Part shown: in pieces, positions 45,421 to 54,121 of the stretch | Numbering within the stretch: the first letter of the stretch is position 1 | Layout of the letters: every line of letters starts with the position of its first letter | NCBI GenBank assembly: GCA_017983615.1 | Contig: JAGOBB010000003.1 | Location: 173,156-237,155 of the forward strand | Source of the DNA: Azonexus sp. | Lineage (GTDB): Bacteria; Pseudomonadota; Gammaproteobacteria; Burkholderiales; Rhodocyclaceae | Reading direction: 5' to 3' | DNA: 64,000 nucleotides | Made by a program: the position numbers and the translations under genes | Notes under the pieces: generated by a model | What the model saw: only the letters and a program-made list of their open reading frames with translations | The model's database searches: none | Told to the model about the DNA's origin: nothing

Positions 45421-48078
45421 ATGGCGTTGAATGAAGTCCTGTGGGTGCCGGTCGCCGCGCTTGCCCTCTGGCTGGCTGTGGTCGGCAGCCGCCTGGTCTT
45501 GGCGGTGCTGCGCCTGATGCGCATGCGCTTCGCTGCAGGCGAGGTTCAGGTCGTCGGGCGGGAGCAAATGCCGGCTGACATTGCAGCCGTCTTCGAGCCG
45601 ATGGCCGAACGACTTGCCGCTTTCGGCTTTCAGTATTCCGAAACGCTGAAGATTCCCCCTGGTCTTCGTTGCCCGGGCCTCGAGCCGATCTGGATGGATG
45701 TCTACCGTCACCCCGAAGGCGCCTCGCGAGCCGCCGTCATGCTTGCCGAAGCGCCCGAACCCGGTATGGCGACAGCGGTGACCTTTTCCACCCATTTCCC
45801 CAGTGGCGGACTGCTCACCGAGAATCGCCGCATGCACCTGCTGCTCCCCATGCCACCGGGCTGGCAGGTGGCCGATGCGCTGGCCGCCAGTCTGGAGGAA
45901 CACTGGGCTTTCCATCGGCGTCGGCTGGCGGCGATCAACGAAGCTTTGCTGACTGACGACGATGAGATACGGCGCCGCCATCGCGAGTTCATGGCCGACA
46001 GCTATCGTCATCTGCAATCCATCGGGATATTAGCGTCGGATGGTGACGACTGGCGACTGACTGCTAACGGTGCCTACCGTTTCCTCCGTCAGGTGCTGGC
46101 CGGCAACCGGCAACTGGCCGCGCTGCCGGCGATGACGCAGCCCGAAGATCCGGCGCTGAGCCTGATCGCCGACCGCCGCGCCTGGGGGGCTCAGGAAGCC
46201 ATCGAGGCCGGCACCGGCATGACGCGTCGAGGCAAGCTGCTGTGGTTCGGGCTGAGCGCGCTGGCCGGCTCGGCCGCCCTCGGCTACCTGGTGTCGTGGG
46301 ACATGGTGCCGGTGCTGCTCGGCGTGCTGCTCTTTCACGAATTCGGCCATGCGCTGGCGATGCGGGCCTTGGGCTACCGCCAGCTGAGCGTTCTCGTTCT
46401 CCCGTTCATTGGTGCTGTCGCCTTCGGTCGCAAGGACGACGCTGGTCCCTGGCAAAAACTTGTCGTGCTGTTGGCCGGCCCGCTGCCCGGCCTGATCCTG
46501 GCCGTGGTGTGCCTGGAAATCGCCATCGCCGGGCAGGGTGGCCCCCTGCTGCTGAAAATTGGCGTCATGGCGCTGGTCATCAATCTGTTCAACCTGCTGC
46601 CCCTGACGCCGCTCGACGGCGGGCAAATCGTCGATACCTTCCTGTTCGCCCGCCGGCCGCGTTTCCGCTTTGCCTTCTTCGCGGTCAGCGTGCTGGCGCT
46701 GATCGGCATCGCCCTGTTGCTCGGCAGCGCAGCGCTGGCCGCCGCCGCTGTCCTGCTGGCGCTCGGCATTCCCGGGTTGTGGCGGCGTTTGCGCATGCTG
46801 TCCGGTATCGATCTGGTGGCGGAAAGCGATATTCCGACCGCGATCTTCCGCCGCCTGCGAGCGGTGGACGCTGGGAAATTGCCTGCCTTTGCCCATCGCG
46901 TCCAGATCGTCCGCATGCTGCAGCCGCTGATTCACGGCAGGGCTCCGACGCTGAAGGAAAGTGCGCTCGGCCTTTCCGCCTATCTGGCCAGCATTGCCCT
47001 GCCGATCGCCATTCTCTGGCACACCGGCATGCCGCAAGGCGCTTATGCCTCGCTGTTTGCCACCACAGCGGCGCAAGCCGCCCAGCCGATGCCCGACTGG
47101 GACCGGAAGCTGGCCGCCGCACCGTCGCCAGAGGCGCGTTACGCGGTGCATTGGGAGGCCGGCCAGTGGTTTGAGGACAGGGAAGACGACGAGCAGGCCA
47201 GCCAACACTATGCTGCCGCCCTGAGCGAAAGCGCGGCCTTCAACGCGATTCCGGGCGATTTGCGTCGTCTCGACGCGCAATTGGCACTGGCCCGGCTGGC
47301 CGAGCCGAACCTCGCCCGCCAACAGCACCTCGACCTGCTGCCGCAATTGCGCGCCTTGCCGCCGACAGGGCGGCAACGTCTGGCCGAGGTGCTGGAAATC
47401 CTGAACTGGCAGGACGCCACTGACCCGGCAAGGCGCATTGCCTATCTACGCGAGGCGATATCTGTGCGCAGCGCCGCCCCGCTCAACGCAAATGTCCACC
47501 TCCTGGCAATGGACCGGATTGCGCTGGCACGCCAGCTCGATGCACAGGGGGAAACTGCCGAAGCAGGCAAGGAATTGCAATTGATGCTGGACGCTACCGA
47601 CGAGCATTTCGCCTGGGAAATCGAGCCGGTCGTCTGGTTTCATCTGGCCCATCAGCAGCCGGGAGCGGCGGAAAAGCTGCTCCTTGGCCTGCCCGGAGCG
47701 CTCCGGAAGGAGCCGCCACTGGTCAGTTCGCTGATGTGGACCCTGCGGGCGCAGGGACGGCTGGCGGAAGCCAGGCAATTGCTGACGGCGCAGTTGCCCG
47801 ATACCAGCCGGCAATCAGGCGAATGGCGCAACCTGCAGGAAGCAGTCGACAGGATGCTGGTCAGCGAAGACGTACCGGGCGAACGGGGGCACTGGTTGTC
47901 GGTGGCCGAGGGCAGTCAGCGAAAAATGGGCAAGCAGTTCAAGTTCTTCCTTACCCGCTTGCGCGGCGAGGCGGAGAGCGGTGAATGGGAGAGCCGGCGG
48001 GGCAAGGCCCGGCTCGAAGTCGTCGCCCTGCTGCCGGGCTTCGCGGAGGCCTTGAAGTCATGCGAGGAAGGGCAGTGA
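45421..48078 (+). CDS. Membrane M50-type metallopeptidase with C-terminal TPR-like region
   Basis: The 885-residue protein is unusually long for a site-2 protease. One membrane helix starts it; a soluble region follows to about residue 270. The M50 core has the zinc motif HEFGHALAMRALGY, and the third ligand region NLLPLTPLDGGQIVD lies about 80 residues later, between hydrophobic helices. From about residue 520 a further helix precedes a 340-residue alpha-helical region of TPR character rich in Ala, Leu and Glu. Such enzymes cut membrane proteins in regulated steps or act in the membrane; the substrate is unknown. Confidence 0.85.
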   Translation: MALNEVLWVPVAALALWLAVVGSRLVLAVLRLMRMRFAAGEVQVVGREQMPADIAAVFEPMAERLAAFGFQYSETLKIPPGLRCPGLEPIWMDVYRHPEGASRAAVMLAEAPEPGMATAVTFSTHFPSGGLLTENRRMHLLLPMPPGWQVADALAASLEEHWAFHRRRLAAINEALLTDDDEIRRRHREFMADSYRHLQSIGILASDGDDWRLTANGAYRFLRQVLAGNRQLAALPAMTQPEDPALSLIADRRAWGAQEAIEAGTGMTRRGKLLWFGLSALAGSAALGYLVSWDMVPVLLGVLLFHEFGHALAMRALGYRQLSVLVLPFIGAVAFGRKDDAGPWQKLVVLLAGPLPGLILAVVCLEIAIAGQGGPLLLKIGVMALVINLFNLLPLTPLDGGQIVDTFLFARRPRFRFAFFAVSVLALIGIALLLGSAALAAAAVLLALGIPGLWRRLRMLSGIDLVAESDIPTAIFRRLRAVDAGKLPAFAHRVQIVRMLQPLIHGRAPTLKESALGLSAYLASIALPIAILWHTGMPQGAYASLFATTAAQAAQPMPDWDRKLAAAPSPEARYAVHWEAGQWFEDREDDEQASQHYAAALSESAAFNAIPGDLRRLDAQLALARLAEPNLARQQHLDLLPQLRALPPTGRQRLAEVLEILNWQDATDPARRIAYLREAISVRSAAPLNANVHLLAMDRIALARQLDAQGETAEAGKELQLMLDATDEHFAWEIEPVVWFHLAHQQPGAAEKLLLGLPGALRKEPPLVSSLMWTLRAQGRLAEARQLLTAQLPDTSRQSGEWRNLQEAVDRMLVSEDVPGERGHWLSVAEGSQRKMGKQFKFFLTRLRGEAESGEWESRRGKARLEVVALLPGFAEALKSCEEGQ

Positions 48079-48160
48079 TTTTGTCGCGGAGTTTTCCCTT
48101 GGGCCGTTGCTGGTGGCGCTTTTCGGGCTAAACTGAGACAAACAACAACGGAGCCAAATC

Positions 48161-48505
48161 ATGATCGTCATCGACCATCAACCGAACCGCGTCAATGTTT
48201 CCGTGTTCGGCGAATTCACGCTGGCCGACTACAAGGAATTCGAGGAAGTCGTCAATTTCAAGGTCAAATTCGAAGGGCCGGTCGATCTTTATTTCGACCT
48301 CAGCCAGATGGCCGGGTTGACGCTCGACGTGGCCTGGGAGGAAGTCAAGTTCTCGCGCGCCCATGCCAACGATTTCAAGAAAGTGGCCGTGGTCACCGAC
48401 AGCCAGTGGGTGACATGGAGCGCCTGGTTGTCGCAGACCTTCGTCAATGCCGACGTCGAGGTCTTTGACAATGCCGACGAAGCCAAGGTCTGGCTGGAAG
48501 AATAA
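48161..48505 (+). CDS. SpoIIAA-like (STAS-related) protein
   Basis: The 114-residue protein has the fold and spacing of the SpoIIAA-like family: FGEFTLADYKEFEE, LYFDLSQMAGLTL, WEEVKFSRAHANDFKKVAVVTD and a C-terminal VFDNADEAKVWLEE. These proteins resemble anti-anti-sigma factors but usually stand alone, and their partners are unknown. It precedes the sulfurtransferase gene by three bases. Confidence 0.88.
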   Translation: MIVIDHQPNRVNVSVFGEFTLADYKEFEEVVNFKVKFEGPVDLYFDLSQMAGLTLDVAWEEVKFSRAHANDFKKVAVVTDSQWVTWSAWLSQTFVNADVEVFDNADEAKVWLEE

Positions 48506-48508
48506 GCG

Positions 48509-49348
48509 GTGAGCTACACGACGCTGGTCGACGTCGCCACGCTGCAGGCGCATCTCGACGACCCGTCCTGGCTGGTCGTCGATGTCCGTCACCAGCTGGC
48601 TGATACCGGCTACGGCGAGCGTGCGTATGGTGCGGGGCACATCCCCGGCGCCGTCTTCCTGCATTGCGACCGCGACCTGTCGGGACCGATGACCGGCAGC
48701 AACGGGCGGCATCCGCTGCCCGATGCGGAAAAGCTGGCGAAGCGGCTGGGTGAGATCGGCATTGGCGCGACCACGCAGGTTGTCGTCTACGACGACGCCC
48801 AGGGCATGATCGCCGGGCGTTTGTGGTGGTTGCTGCGCTGGCTCGGGCATGATAGCGTGGCGCTGCTCGATGGCGGCCTGCAGGCCTGGCAGGCTGCGGG
48901 CGGGGTGCTGACCGAGGTGCTTCCGACGCTGAGCCCGCGAACCTTCGTGGCCCGGCCGCAGGACGGGCTGGTCAAGGCGGATTACGTGCTGGAACGCATC
49001 GAGACGCCGCACATGCATCTGGTTGATGCGCGCAGCGCCGACCGTTTTCGCGGTGAGAACGAAACCATCGACCCGGTCGGTGGCCATATCCCCGGCGCGG
49101 TCAATCGCTTCTTCAAGGACAACCTGCAGCCCGATGGTCGCTTCAAGCCGGCCGCCGATCTGCGCGCCGAGTGGCTGGCCGTGTTCGCCGGCTCATTGCC
49201 GGACCAGGTCGTCCATCAATGCGGCTCCGGCGTCTCGGCCTGTCTGAACATGGTGGCCATGGAAATCGCCGGCCTGCCCGGCTCGCGCCTCTACGCCGGT
49301 TCGTGGAGCGAATGGTGCGCCGACCCGGGGCGGCCGGTCGCCCGCTAG
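48509..49348 (+). CDS. Sulfurtransferase with two rhodanese domains
   Basis: The 279-residue protein has an inactive N-terminal rhodanese domain and a catalytic C-terminal one with the active cysteine in CGSGVSA. That loop is closer to thiosulfate/3-mercaptopyruvate sulfurtransferase of the SseA type than to single-domain rhodaneses. It starts with GTG at 48509, three bases after the SpoIIAA-like stop. It joins the TusA-like protein and soxYZ as sulfur-handling functions in this window. Confidence 0.92.
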   Translation: MSYTTLVDVATLQAHLDDPSWLVVDVRHQLADTGYGERAYGAGHIPGAVFLHCDRDLSGPMTGSNGRHPLPDAEKLAKRLGEIGIGATTQVVVYDDAQGMIAGRLWWLLRWLGHDSVALLDGGLQAWQAAGGVLTEVLPTLSPRTFVARPQDGLVKADYVLERIETPHMHLVDARSADRFRGENETIDPVGGHIPGAVNRFFKDNLQPDGRFKPAADLRAEWLAVFAGSLPDQVVHQCGSGVSACLNMVAMEIAGLPGSRLYAGSWSEWCADPGRPVAR

Positions 49349-49511
49349 ACCTTTTCGGTCCGTCTGCGCTAGACAAGCCATGGCCGGCTTGTGTATTTCC
49401 TTTCAGACAGTCGAAAACGACATCGCGGCTCGCTGATGTGAACCCGGGATGTGCATTCCCGGCTTTTCGAAGTAAAGTGCGGCCATACAAATACAGAAAA
49501 ATTGCACCCAT

Positions 49512-49676
49512 ATGCAATGTACGGAGACAGAAATCGCCCGGCTACGGCTGATGGCGAAGGCGTTCGAATGCGTTGGCGAGGCTATTGTCATCACCGATGC
49601 GGAGAACCGGATCATCATGGTCAACCCGGCTTTTTCCAAGATGACCGGGTATCTGGCAGAAGATGTCCTCGGGTGA
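49512..49676 (+). pseudogene. N-terminal PAS fragment cut off by an in-frame TGA
   Basis: An ATG at 49512 opens a frame of 54 codons encoding the first half of a PAS domain (LMAKAFECVGEAIVITDAEN, then VNPAFSKMTGYLAEDVLG). TGA at 49674-49676 stops it. The same frame continues at once with NPSILASGHTKREVYAEMW, the normal next part of the PAS domain, and into the GGDEF-EAL gene. The family usually has Arg, Lys or Gln at the stop position, so a CGA to TGA change is likely. Confidence 0.75.
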
Positions 49677-49727
49677 AATCCCAGCATCCTCGCCTCGGGC
49701 CACACCAAGCGGGAAGTCTATGCCGAG

Positions 49728-51239
49728 ATGTGGCAGGGCATCGCCGACAAGGGTTTCTGGCAGGGGGAGGTCTGGGATCGGCGCAGCGATGGCAGCGTCT
49801 ATCCGAAATGGCTGGCCATTTCGACGGTCCGCGATGCGGCGGGGCGCATCGAGAACTATATCGCCAGCTTCGTCGATATCAGCGACCGCAAGGATGCGGC
49901 TGAACGCCTGTTTCACCTGGCCCACCACGACCCGCTGACCGGGATGCTGAACCGCGTTGCGCTTGAGGCGCAAATGGACAATGCATTTGCGGTGGCCCGG
50001 CGGAATGGCAGTCATGTGGCGATCCTGGTGATCGACATGGATAACTTCAAGCAGGTTAACGACACGCTGGGCCACCACTTCGGGGACAAGTTGCTGGTCG
50101 GCATCTCCGAGCGGCTGAAGAATTGTGTGCGGGCCAGCGATGTCGTGGCGCGCCTGGGCGGGGACGAATTCGTCATCGTCCTCCGTGACATCGACAATGC
50201 GCTTTGCGTTGCCGGCATTGCCAGCAAACTGCAGCATTCGCTCGAGGAGCAGCACGATTTCGACGGCAATATGATTTTTTCCACGCCCAGCATCGGGATC
50301 GCCGTCTTTCCCGCCGATGGCGAAGACTCGGAGACGCTGCTCAAGAATGCCGATGCCGCGATGTACCACGCGAAATCAAGCGGCCGTAACAACTACAAGT
50401 TCTTTGCGGCCAGTATGAACTCGGCGGCCAAGGAAAGGCTTCGTCTGGAAAACGGCCTGCGCAAGGCAATCCGCGAAACCTCGCTGCTCGGCGCGCCGGA
50501 GTTCGTTCTCCACTTCCAGCCGCAGATCGACATTACCAGCGGCCGGATCACCGGTCTCGAAGCCCTCAGCCGCTGGATGCATCCGGAGTGGGGGATGATC
50601 CCGCCGAACACCTTTATCCCGATCGCCGAGGAAACCGGCTTGATCCAGCCGCTGGGCGACTGGGTGTTCTGGGAGTCGTGTCGGAAGCTCCGTGAATTCA
50701 AGGACGCCGGGATGGACGGGGTGCGGATAGCCGTCAATTTGTCGACGCAGCAGTTGCGTCACGAGAACCTGCCGGTCGTCGTGCACGGCGCGCTGGCGGC
50801 CTACGATCTCCGCCCCGAGGATCTGGAGCTCGAAATTACGGAAAGTACGGCGATGCAGAACCCGGAGGCCACGATCGCCATTCTCGAGCAGTTGAGCGAT
50901 ATGGGTATCGTGCTGGCCATCGACGATTTCGGGACCGGCTATTCGTCGCTGTCCTATCTGAAGCACCTGCCGATCCACCGCTTGAAGCTCGACCGCAGCT
51001 TCGTCAAGGAGATCGACAACGATAGCGACGATGCCGCCATCTGCTCGGCGACCATCGTCCTTGGCCACAATCTGGGGCTCGATCTGGTGGCCGAGGGCGT
51101 TGAGACCGACAGCCAGCGCGATCATCTGAAACACCTCGGCTGTGACCTGCTCCAAGGTTTTCTCTACAGCCGCCCGCTGCCGGCTGATGAAATCCTGCCT
51201 TTTGTGCTGGAGTGGAACGGCCGGGCGCGTCCGCTCTGA
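49728..51239 (+). CDS. GGDEF-EAL protein, N-terminal PAS domain truncated by a nonsense codon
   Basis: From the internal ATG at 49728 the 503-residue remainder has the second half of the PAS domain (WDRRSDGSVYPKWLAIS), a GGDEF domain with an intact GGDEF at residues 144-148 and an EAL domain with GLEALSRW and DDFGTGYSSLSYL. Such proteins make or break cyclic di-GMP, and both active motifs look complete. Whether it is made depends on restart downstream of the TGA at 49674 or on readthrough. The intact gene would run from 49512 and encode about 575 residues. Confidence 0.8.
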   Translation: MWQGIADKGFWQGEVWDRRSDGSVYPKWLAISTVRDAAGRIENYIASFVDISDRKDAAERLFHLAHHDPLTGMLNRVALEAQMDNAFAVARRNGSHVAILVIDMDNFKQVNDTLGHHFGDKLLVGISERLKNCVRASDVVARLGGDEFVIVLRDIDNALCVAGIASKLQHSLEEQHDFDGNMIFSTPSIGIAVFPADGEDSETLLKNADAAMYHAKSSGRNNYKFFAASMNSAAKERLRLENGLRKAIRETSLLGAPEFVLHFQPQIDITSGRITGLEALSRWMHPEWGMIPPNTFIPIAEETGLIQPLGDWVFWESCRKLREFKDAGMDGVRIAVNLSTQQLRHENLPVVVHGALAAYDLRPEDLELEITESTAMQNPEATIAILEQLSDMGIVLAIDDFGTGYSSLSYLKHLPIHRLKLDRSFVKEIDNDSDDAAICSATIVLGHNLGLDLVAEGVETDSQRDHLKHLGCDLLQGFLYSRPLPADEILPFVLEWNGRARPL

Positions 51240-51254
51240 GCGCCGCCGGGCTTG

Positions 51255-52331
51255 CTATGCCGATAACGCGTCAGCGCTGCCAGCTTGTGCATCCAGTCGA
51301 TTCATTGCCCATTTGACGTGTTCCCGAACCAGCGCGCTCGGATGGTCGTTTTTCGATTTCAGGCTTTTTTTTGCCTCGACCGTAGCATTTCCGTTGCCGA
51401 GGGCGACTGCGAGGTTGCGCAGCCAGCGTTCGTGGCCAATGCGGCGGATTGGGTTGCCGGCCAGTCGTTGGTCGAATTCGGCTTCCGTCCAGGCGAACAG
51501 CTCGATCAACGTGGCACTGTCCAGGCCGTGCCGTGGCGCGAATTCGCGGTCGCCGAGCTGCGCGAAACGGTTCCACGGGCAGCATAGCTGGCAGTCGTCG
51601 CAGCCGTAGATGCGGTTGCCGATCAGTGGGCGGAACTCTTCGGGGATCGGGCCAGCCAGCTCGATGGTCAGGTAGGAAATGCAGCGCCGGGCATCGACCT
51701 GGTAGGGGGCGACGATGGCGCCGGTCGGGCAGGCGGTCAGGCAGGCGGTGCAGGTGCCGCAGTGCTCCTCGACCGGGGCGTCGGGCGGCAGGGGGAGGTC
51801 GGTGTAGATGTCGCCGAGAAAACGCCATGAACCCTGTTTCGACAGCAGCAGCGTGTGCTTGCCGCGCCAGCCGAGTCCGGCCTGGCGGGCGAATTCGACT
51901 TCCATGACCGGCGCCGAATCGGAAAAGACGCGGTAGCCGAAGGGGCCGGTGATTGCGGCGATGGCATCGGCCAGCTTCTGCAGGCGGTTGCGGATGACCT
52001 TGTGGTAGTCGCGTCCCTGGGCGTAGCGGGAAATCGCCGCCTGTTCCGGCTGGTCGGCGGTTTTGGCGTGCGGCAGATAGTCGAGCGCGGCGCTGATTAC
52101 GGTGACCGTTCCCGGGTGCAGCTGCTGCGGGTGGGCGCGCAATTCGGCATGGCGGGCCATATAATCCATCTCGCCGTGGCGGCCTGCCGCCAGCCATTCG
52201 CGCATCCGCTCGACGGCCGGCCCGGGTTCGGCCCGCGCCACGCCGACGGCGGCAAAGCCCAGTTCCCTGCCGGCCTCGCGGATTTTTTCCTTGAGCGCCG
52301 CGTAATCCACCGTGGAGTCCTGATCGTGCAT
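51255..52331 (-). CDS. queG: Epoxyqueuosine reductase
   Basis: QueG carries out the last step of queuosine synthesis in tRNA. The 358-residue protein binds two 4Fe-4S clusters through CGTCTACLTACPTGAI and CDDCQLCCPW, and a cobalamin-binding N-terminal half precedes them. The C-terminal HEAT-like part contains a copy of the uptake-like repeat in frame, giving NATVEAKKSLKSKN. ATG 52331 overlaps the tsaE start by six bases in divergent orientation; a start at 52358 is possible. Confidence 0.95.
   Translation of the reverse strand: MHDQDSTVDYAALKEKIREAGRELGFAAVGVARAEPGPAVERMREWLAAGRHGEMDYMARHAELRAHPQQLHPGTVTVISAALDYLPHAKTADQPEQAAISRYAQGRDYHKVIRNRLQKLADAIAAITGPFGYRVFSDSAPVMEVEFARQAGLGWRGKHTLLLSKQGSWRFLGDIYTDLPLPPDAPVEEHCGTCTACLTACPTGAIVAPYQVDARRCISYLTIELAGPIPEEFRPLIGNRIYGCDDCQLCCPWNRFAQLGDREFAPRHGLDSATLIELFAWTEAEFDQRLAGNPIRRIGHERWLRNLAVALGNGNATVEAKKSLKSKNDHPSALVREHVKWAMNRLDAQAGSADALSA
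51350..51389 (-). repeat. Uptake-signal-like repeat, copy 9 (inside queG)
   Basis: The exact core reads on the minus strand at 51389-51378, followed by five bases, A8, five bases, AAA and A5. It lies on the coding strand of queG and gives Asn-Ala-Thr-Val, then lysines from the A-tracts. Confidence 0.85.
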
Positions 52332-52841
52332 AGCCCCGATGTTACCGCCGTTTTTCAATTGCCCGACGAGGCGGCCACCCAGCGCCTGGGCGAAATGCTG
52401 GCGCCATTGCTGCAGCCGGGGCTGGTCATTTTCCTCGAAGGCGATCTAGGCGCCGGCAAAACCACGCTGTCACGGGCGATGATCCGGGCGCTCGGCCATA
52501 CTGGTCCGGTCAAAAGTCCGACCTATTCACTGGTTGAAGTTTACGTAATTTCGAGCTTATACTTATATCACTTTGATTTTTATCGTTTCGAGTCCCCAGA
52601 GGAGTTTCTCGATGCGGGCTTTGATGAATACTTTAACGATACTGCGGTCTGTCTGGTCGAGTGGCCGGAACGTGCTGCTGGCTGCGTTCCGGCGCCAGAC
52701 CTGCGGCTGCGCCTTCATCATGCGGGTTTCGGGCGTGTCCTCGAAGCCGTGGCAGATACACCGAAAGGGAAAACATGTCTGAACGCGCTCATCCCAGCCA
52801 TGGGCGCCGACAGCTCCTGCGATTCGCCGGCGCCTCCCTGA
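52326..52841 (+). CDS. tsaE: tRNA threonylcarbamoyladenosine biosynthesis ATPase TsaE
   Basis: TsaE, with TsaB and TsaD, makes the t6A37 modification of ANN-decoding tRNAs. From the GTG at 52326, with GGAG nine bases before it, the 171-residue protein has the Walker A motif GDLGAGKTTLSR at about 39-50, the KSPTYSLVE switch and YHFDFYRFE. The last 22 codons overlap the amiC start. In many genomes tsaE precedes an N-acetylmuramoyl-L-alanine amidase gene, as here. Confidence 0.93.
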   Translation: MHSPDVTAVFQLPDEAATQRLGEMLAPLLQPGLVIFLEGDLGAGKTTLSRAMIRALGHTGPVKSPTYSLVEVYVISSLYLYHFDFYRFESPEEFLDAGFDEYFNDTAVCLVEWPERAAGCVPAPDLRLRLHHAGFGRVLEAVADTPKGKTCLNALIPAMGADSSCDSPAPP

Positions 52842-54121
52842 TCTTCTCCGTGACGCCGCTGGCCGGCGCCGCGAGCAAGCTGCCGTCCGTCCTCGCTGTG
52901 CGCATCTGGCCGGCCGCTGATTACACCCGCGTCACGCTCGAACACGACGCACCGCTCAAATTTACCCACTTCACGGTCGAGAACCCGGATCGCCTGGTCG
53001 TCGACATCGAGGGCGTCGAATTCAACAGTGTCCTCGACAGCCTCGCCCGCAAGCTGACGACCGACGACCCCAACATCAAGCTGCTGCGCGCCGGCCGCTT
53101 CAAGCCCGGCGTCGTTCGCCTAGTCATGGAATTGAAGGGCAAGGTCAATCCGCAGGTGTTCACGCTCGAACCAGCCGGCGAGTATGGCCGTCGCCTGGTT
53201 CTCGACGTCTATCCTGTCAATCCGCCCGATCCGATGATGGCGCTGCTTGAAGGCCGCAAGGATGCCGTCGAGCCGCTGAAGGCCGAGCAGGATTTCCAGA
53301 TTGCCGACTCGCGCCCGACAGAGACTGCGCAGGGCAAGGCCGACAAGCCGGTCGAAGCGCCCGAGGTGCACACCAGCAAGAAGTCAGGCAAGCCGATTGT
53401 CGATCGCCTGGTCACCATCACGCTCGATCCCGGGCACGGTGGCGAAGACCCCGGTGCCGTTGGCAAGGCTGGCACCTATGAAAAGAACGTCACGCTCGAA
53501 GTCGCACGTCGCCTGAAGGCGCGGATCGACGCTGAGCCGAATATGCGCGCCGTGCTGACCCGCGATTCCGACTTCTTCGTGCCGTTGCAGATGCGTGTCC
53601 AGAAGGCCCGTCGCGTGCAGTCCGATCTCTTCCTGTCGATCCATGCCGATGCCTGGATCAGACCGGATGCCAGAGGGTCGTCGGTGTTCGTGCTGTCCGA
53701 GAAGGGCGCATCCAGCACCCAGGCCCGCCTGCTGGCCCAGAAGGAAAACCAGGCCGACCTGATCGGCGGCGTCAATCTCGGCAGCAAGGATCTTTTCCTG
53801 GCCCGCACGCTACTCGATTTGTCGCAGACGGCGACCATCAACGATAGCCTGAAACTGGGCAAATACCTGCTCGGCGAATTGGGTCACATCAACACCCTGC
53901 ACAAGGCCAGTGTCGAACAGGCCGGGTTTGCGGTGCTCAAGGCGCCGGACATCCCGTCGGCGCTGATTGAAACAGCCTTCATTTCGAACCCGGAAGAAGA
54001 GCAGCGACTGAACGACGACGCCTATCAGGAAAAGCTGGCCGGGGCGATCGTCCGTGGCATCCGCCAGTACTTCATCAAGCATCCGCCCGGCCCGAAAGCC
54101 AAACTGGCCGTGTTGGGCTAG
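52775..54121 (+). CDS. amiC: N-acetylmuramoyl-L-alanine amidase AmiC
   Basis: The enzyme splits murein cross-links at the septum so that daughter cells separate. The 448-residue protein begins with a twin-arginine signal (GRRQLLRFAGASLIFSVTPL), then an AMIN domain (about 35-140) that guides it to the septum, and a zinc amidase domain with ITLDPGHGGEDPGAVG, FLSIHADAW and ALIETAFISNPEEE. The start lies 67 bases before the tsaE stop, so the two overlap in different frames. Confidence 0.96.
   Translation: MSERAHPSHGRRQLLRFAGASLIFSVTPLAGAASKLPSVLAVRIWPAADYTRVTLEHDAPLKFTHFTVENPDRLVVDIEGVEFNSVLDSLARKLTTDDPNIKLLRAGRFKPGVVRLVMELKGKVNPQVFTLEPAGEYGRRLVLDVYPVNPPDPMMALLEGRKDAVEPLKAEQDFQIADSRPTETAQGKADKPVEAPEVHTSKKSGKPIVDRLVTITLDPGHGGEDPGAVGKAGTYEKNVTLEVARRLKARIDAEPNMRAVLTRDSDFFVPLQMRVQKARRVQSDLFLSIHADAWIRPDARGSSVFVLSEKGASSTQARLLAQKENQADLIGGVNLGSKDLFLARTLLDLSQTATINDSLKLGKYLLGELGHINTLHKASVEQAGFAVLKAPDIPSALIETAFISNPEEEQRLNDDAYQEKLAGAIVRGIRQYFIKHPPGPKAKLAVLG

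Noticed and set aside
49674-49676. The in-frame TGA as a selenocysteine codon
   Set aside because: The PAS position does not use cysteine or selenocysteine in the family, and no SECIS-like hairpin is apparent; a nonsense change is simpler.
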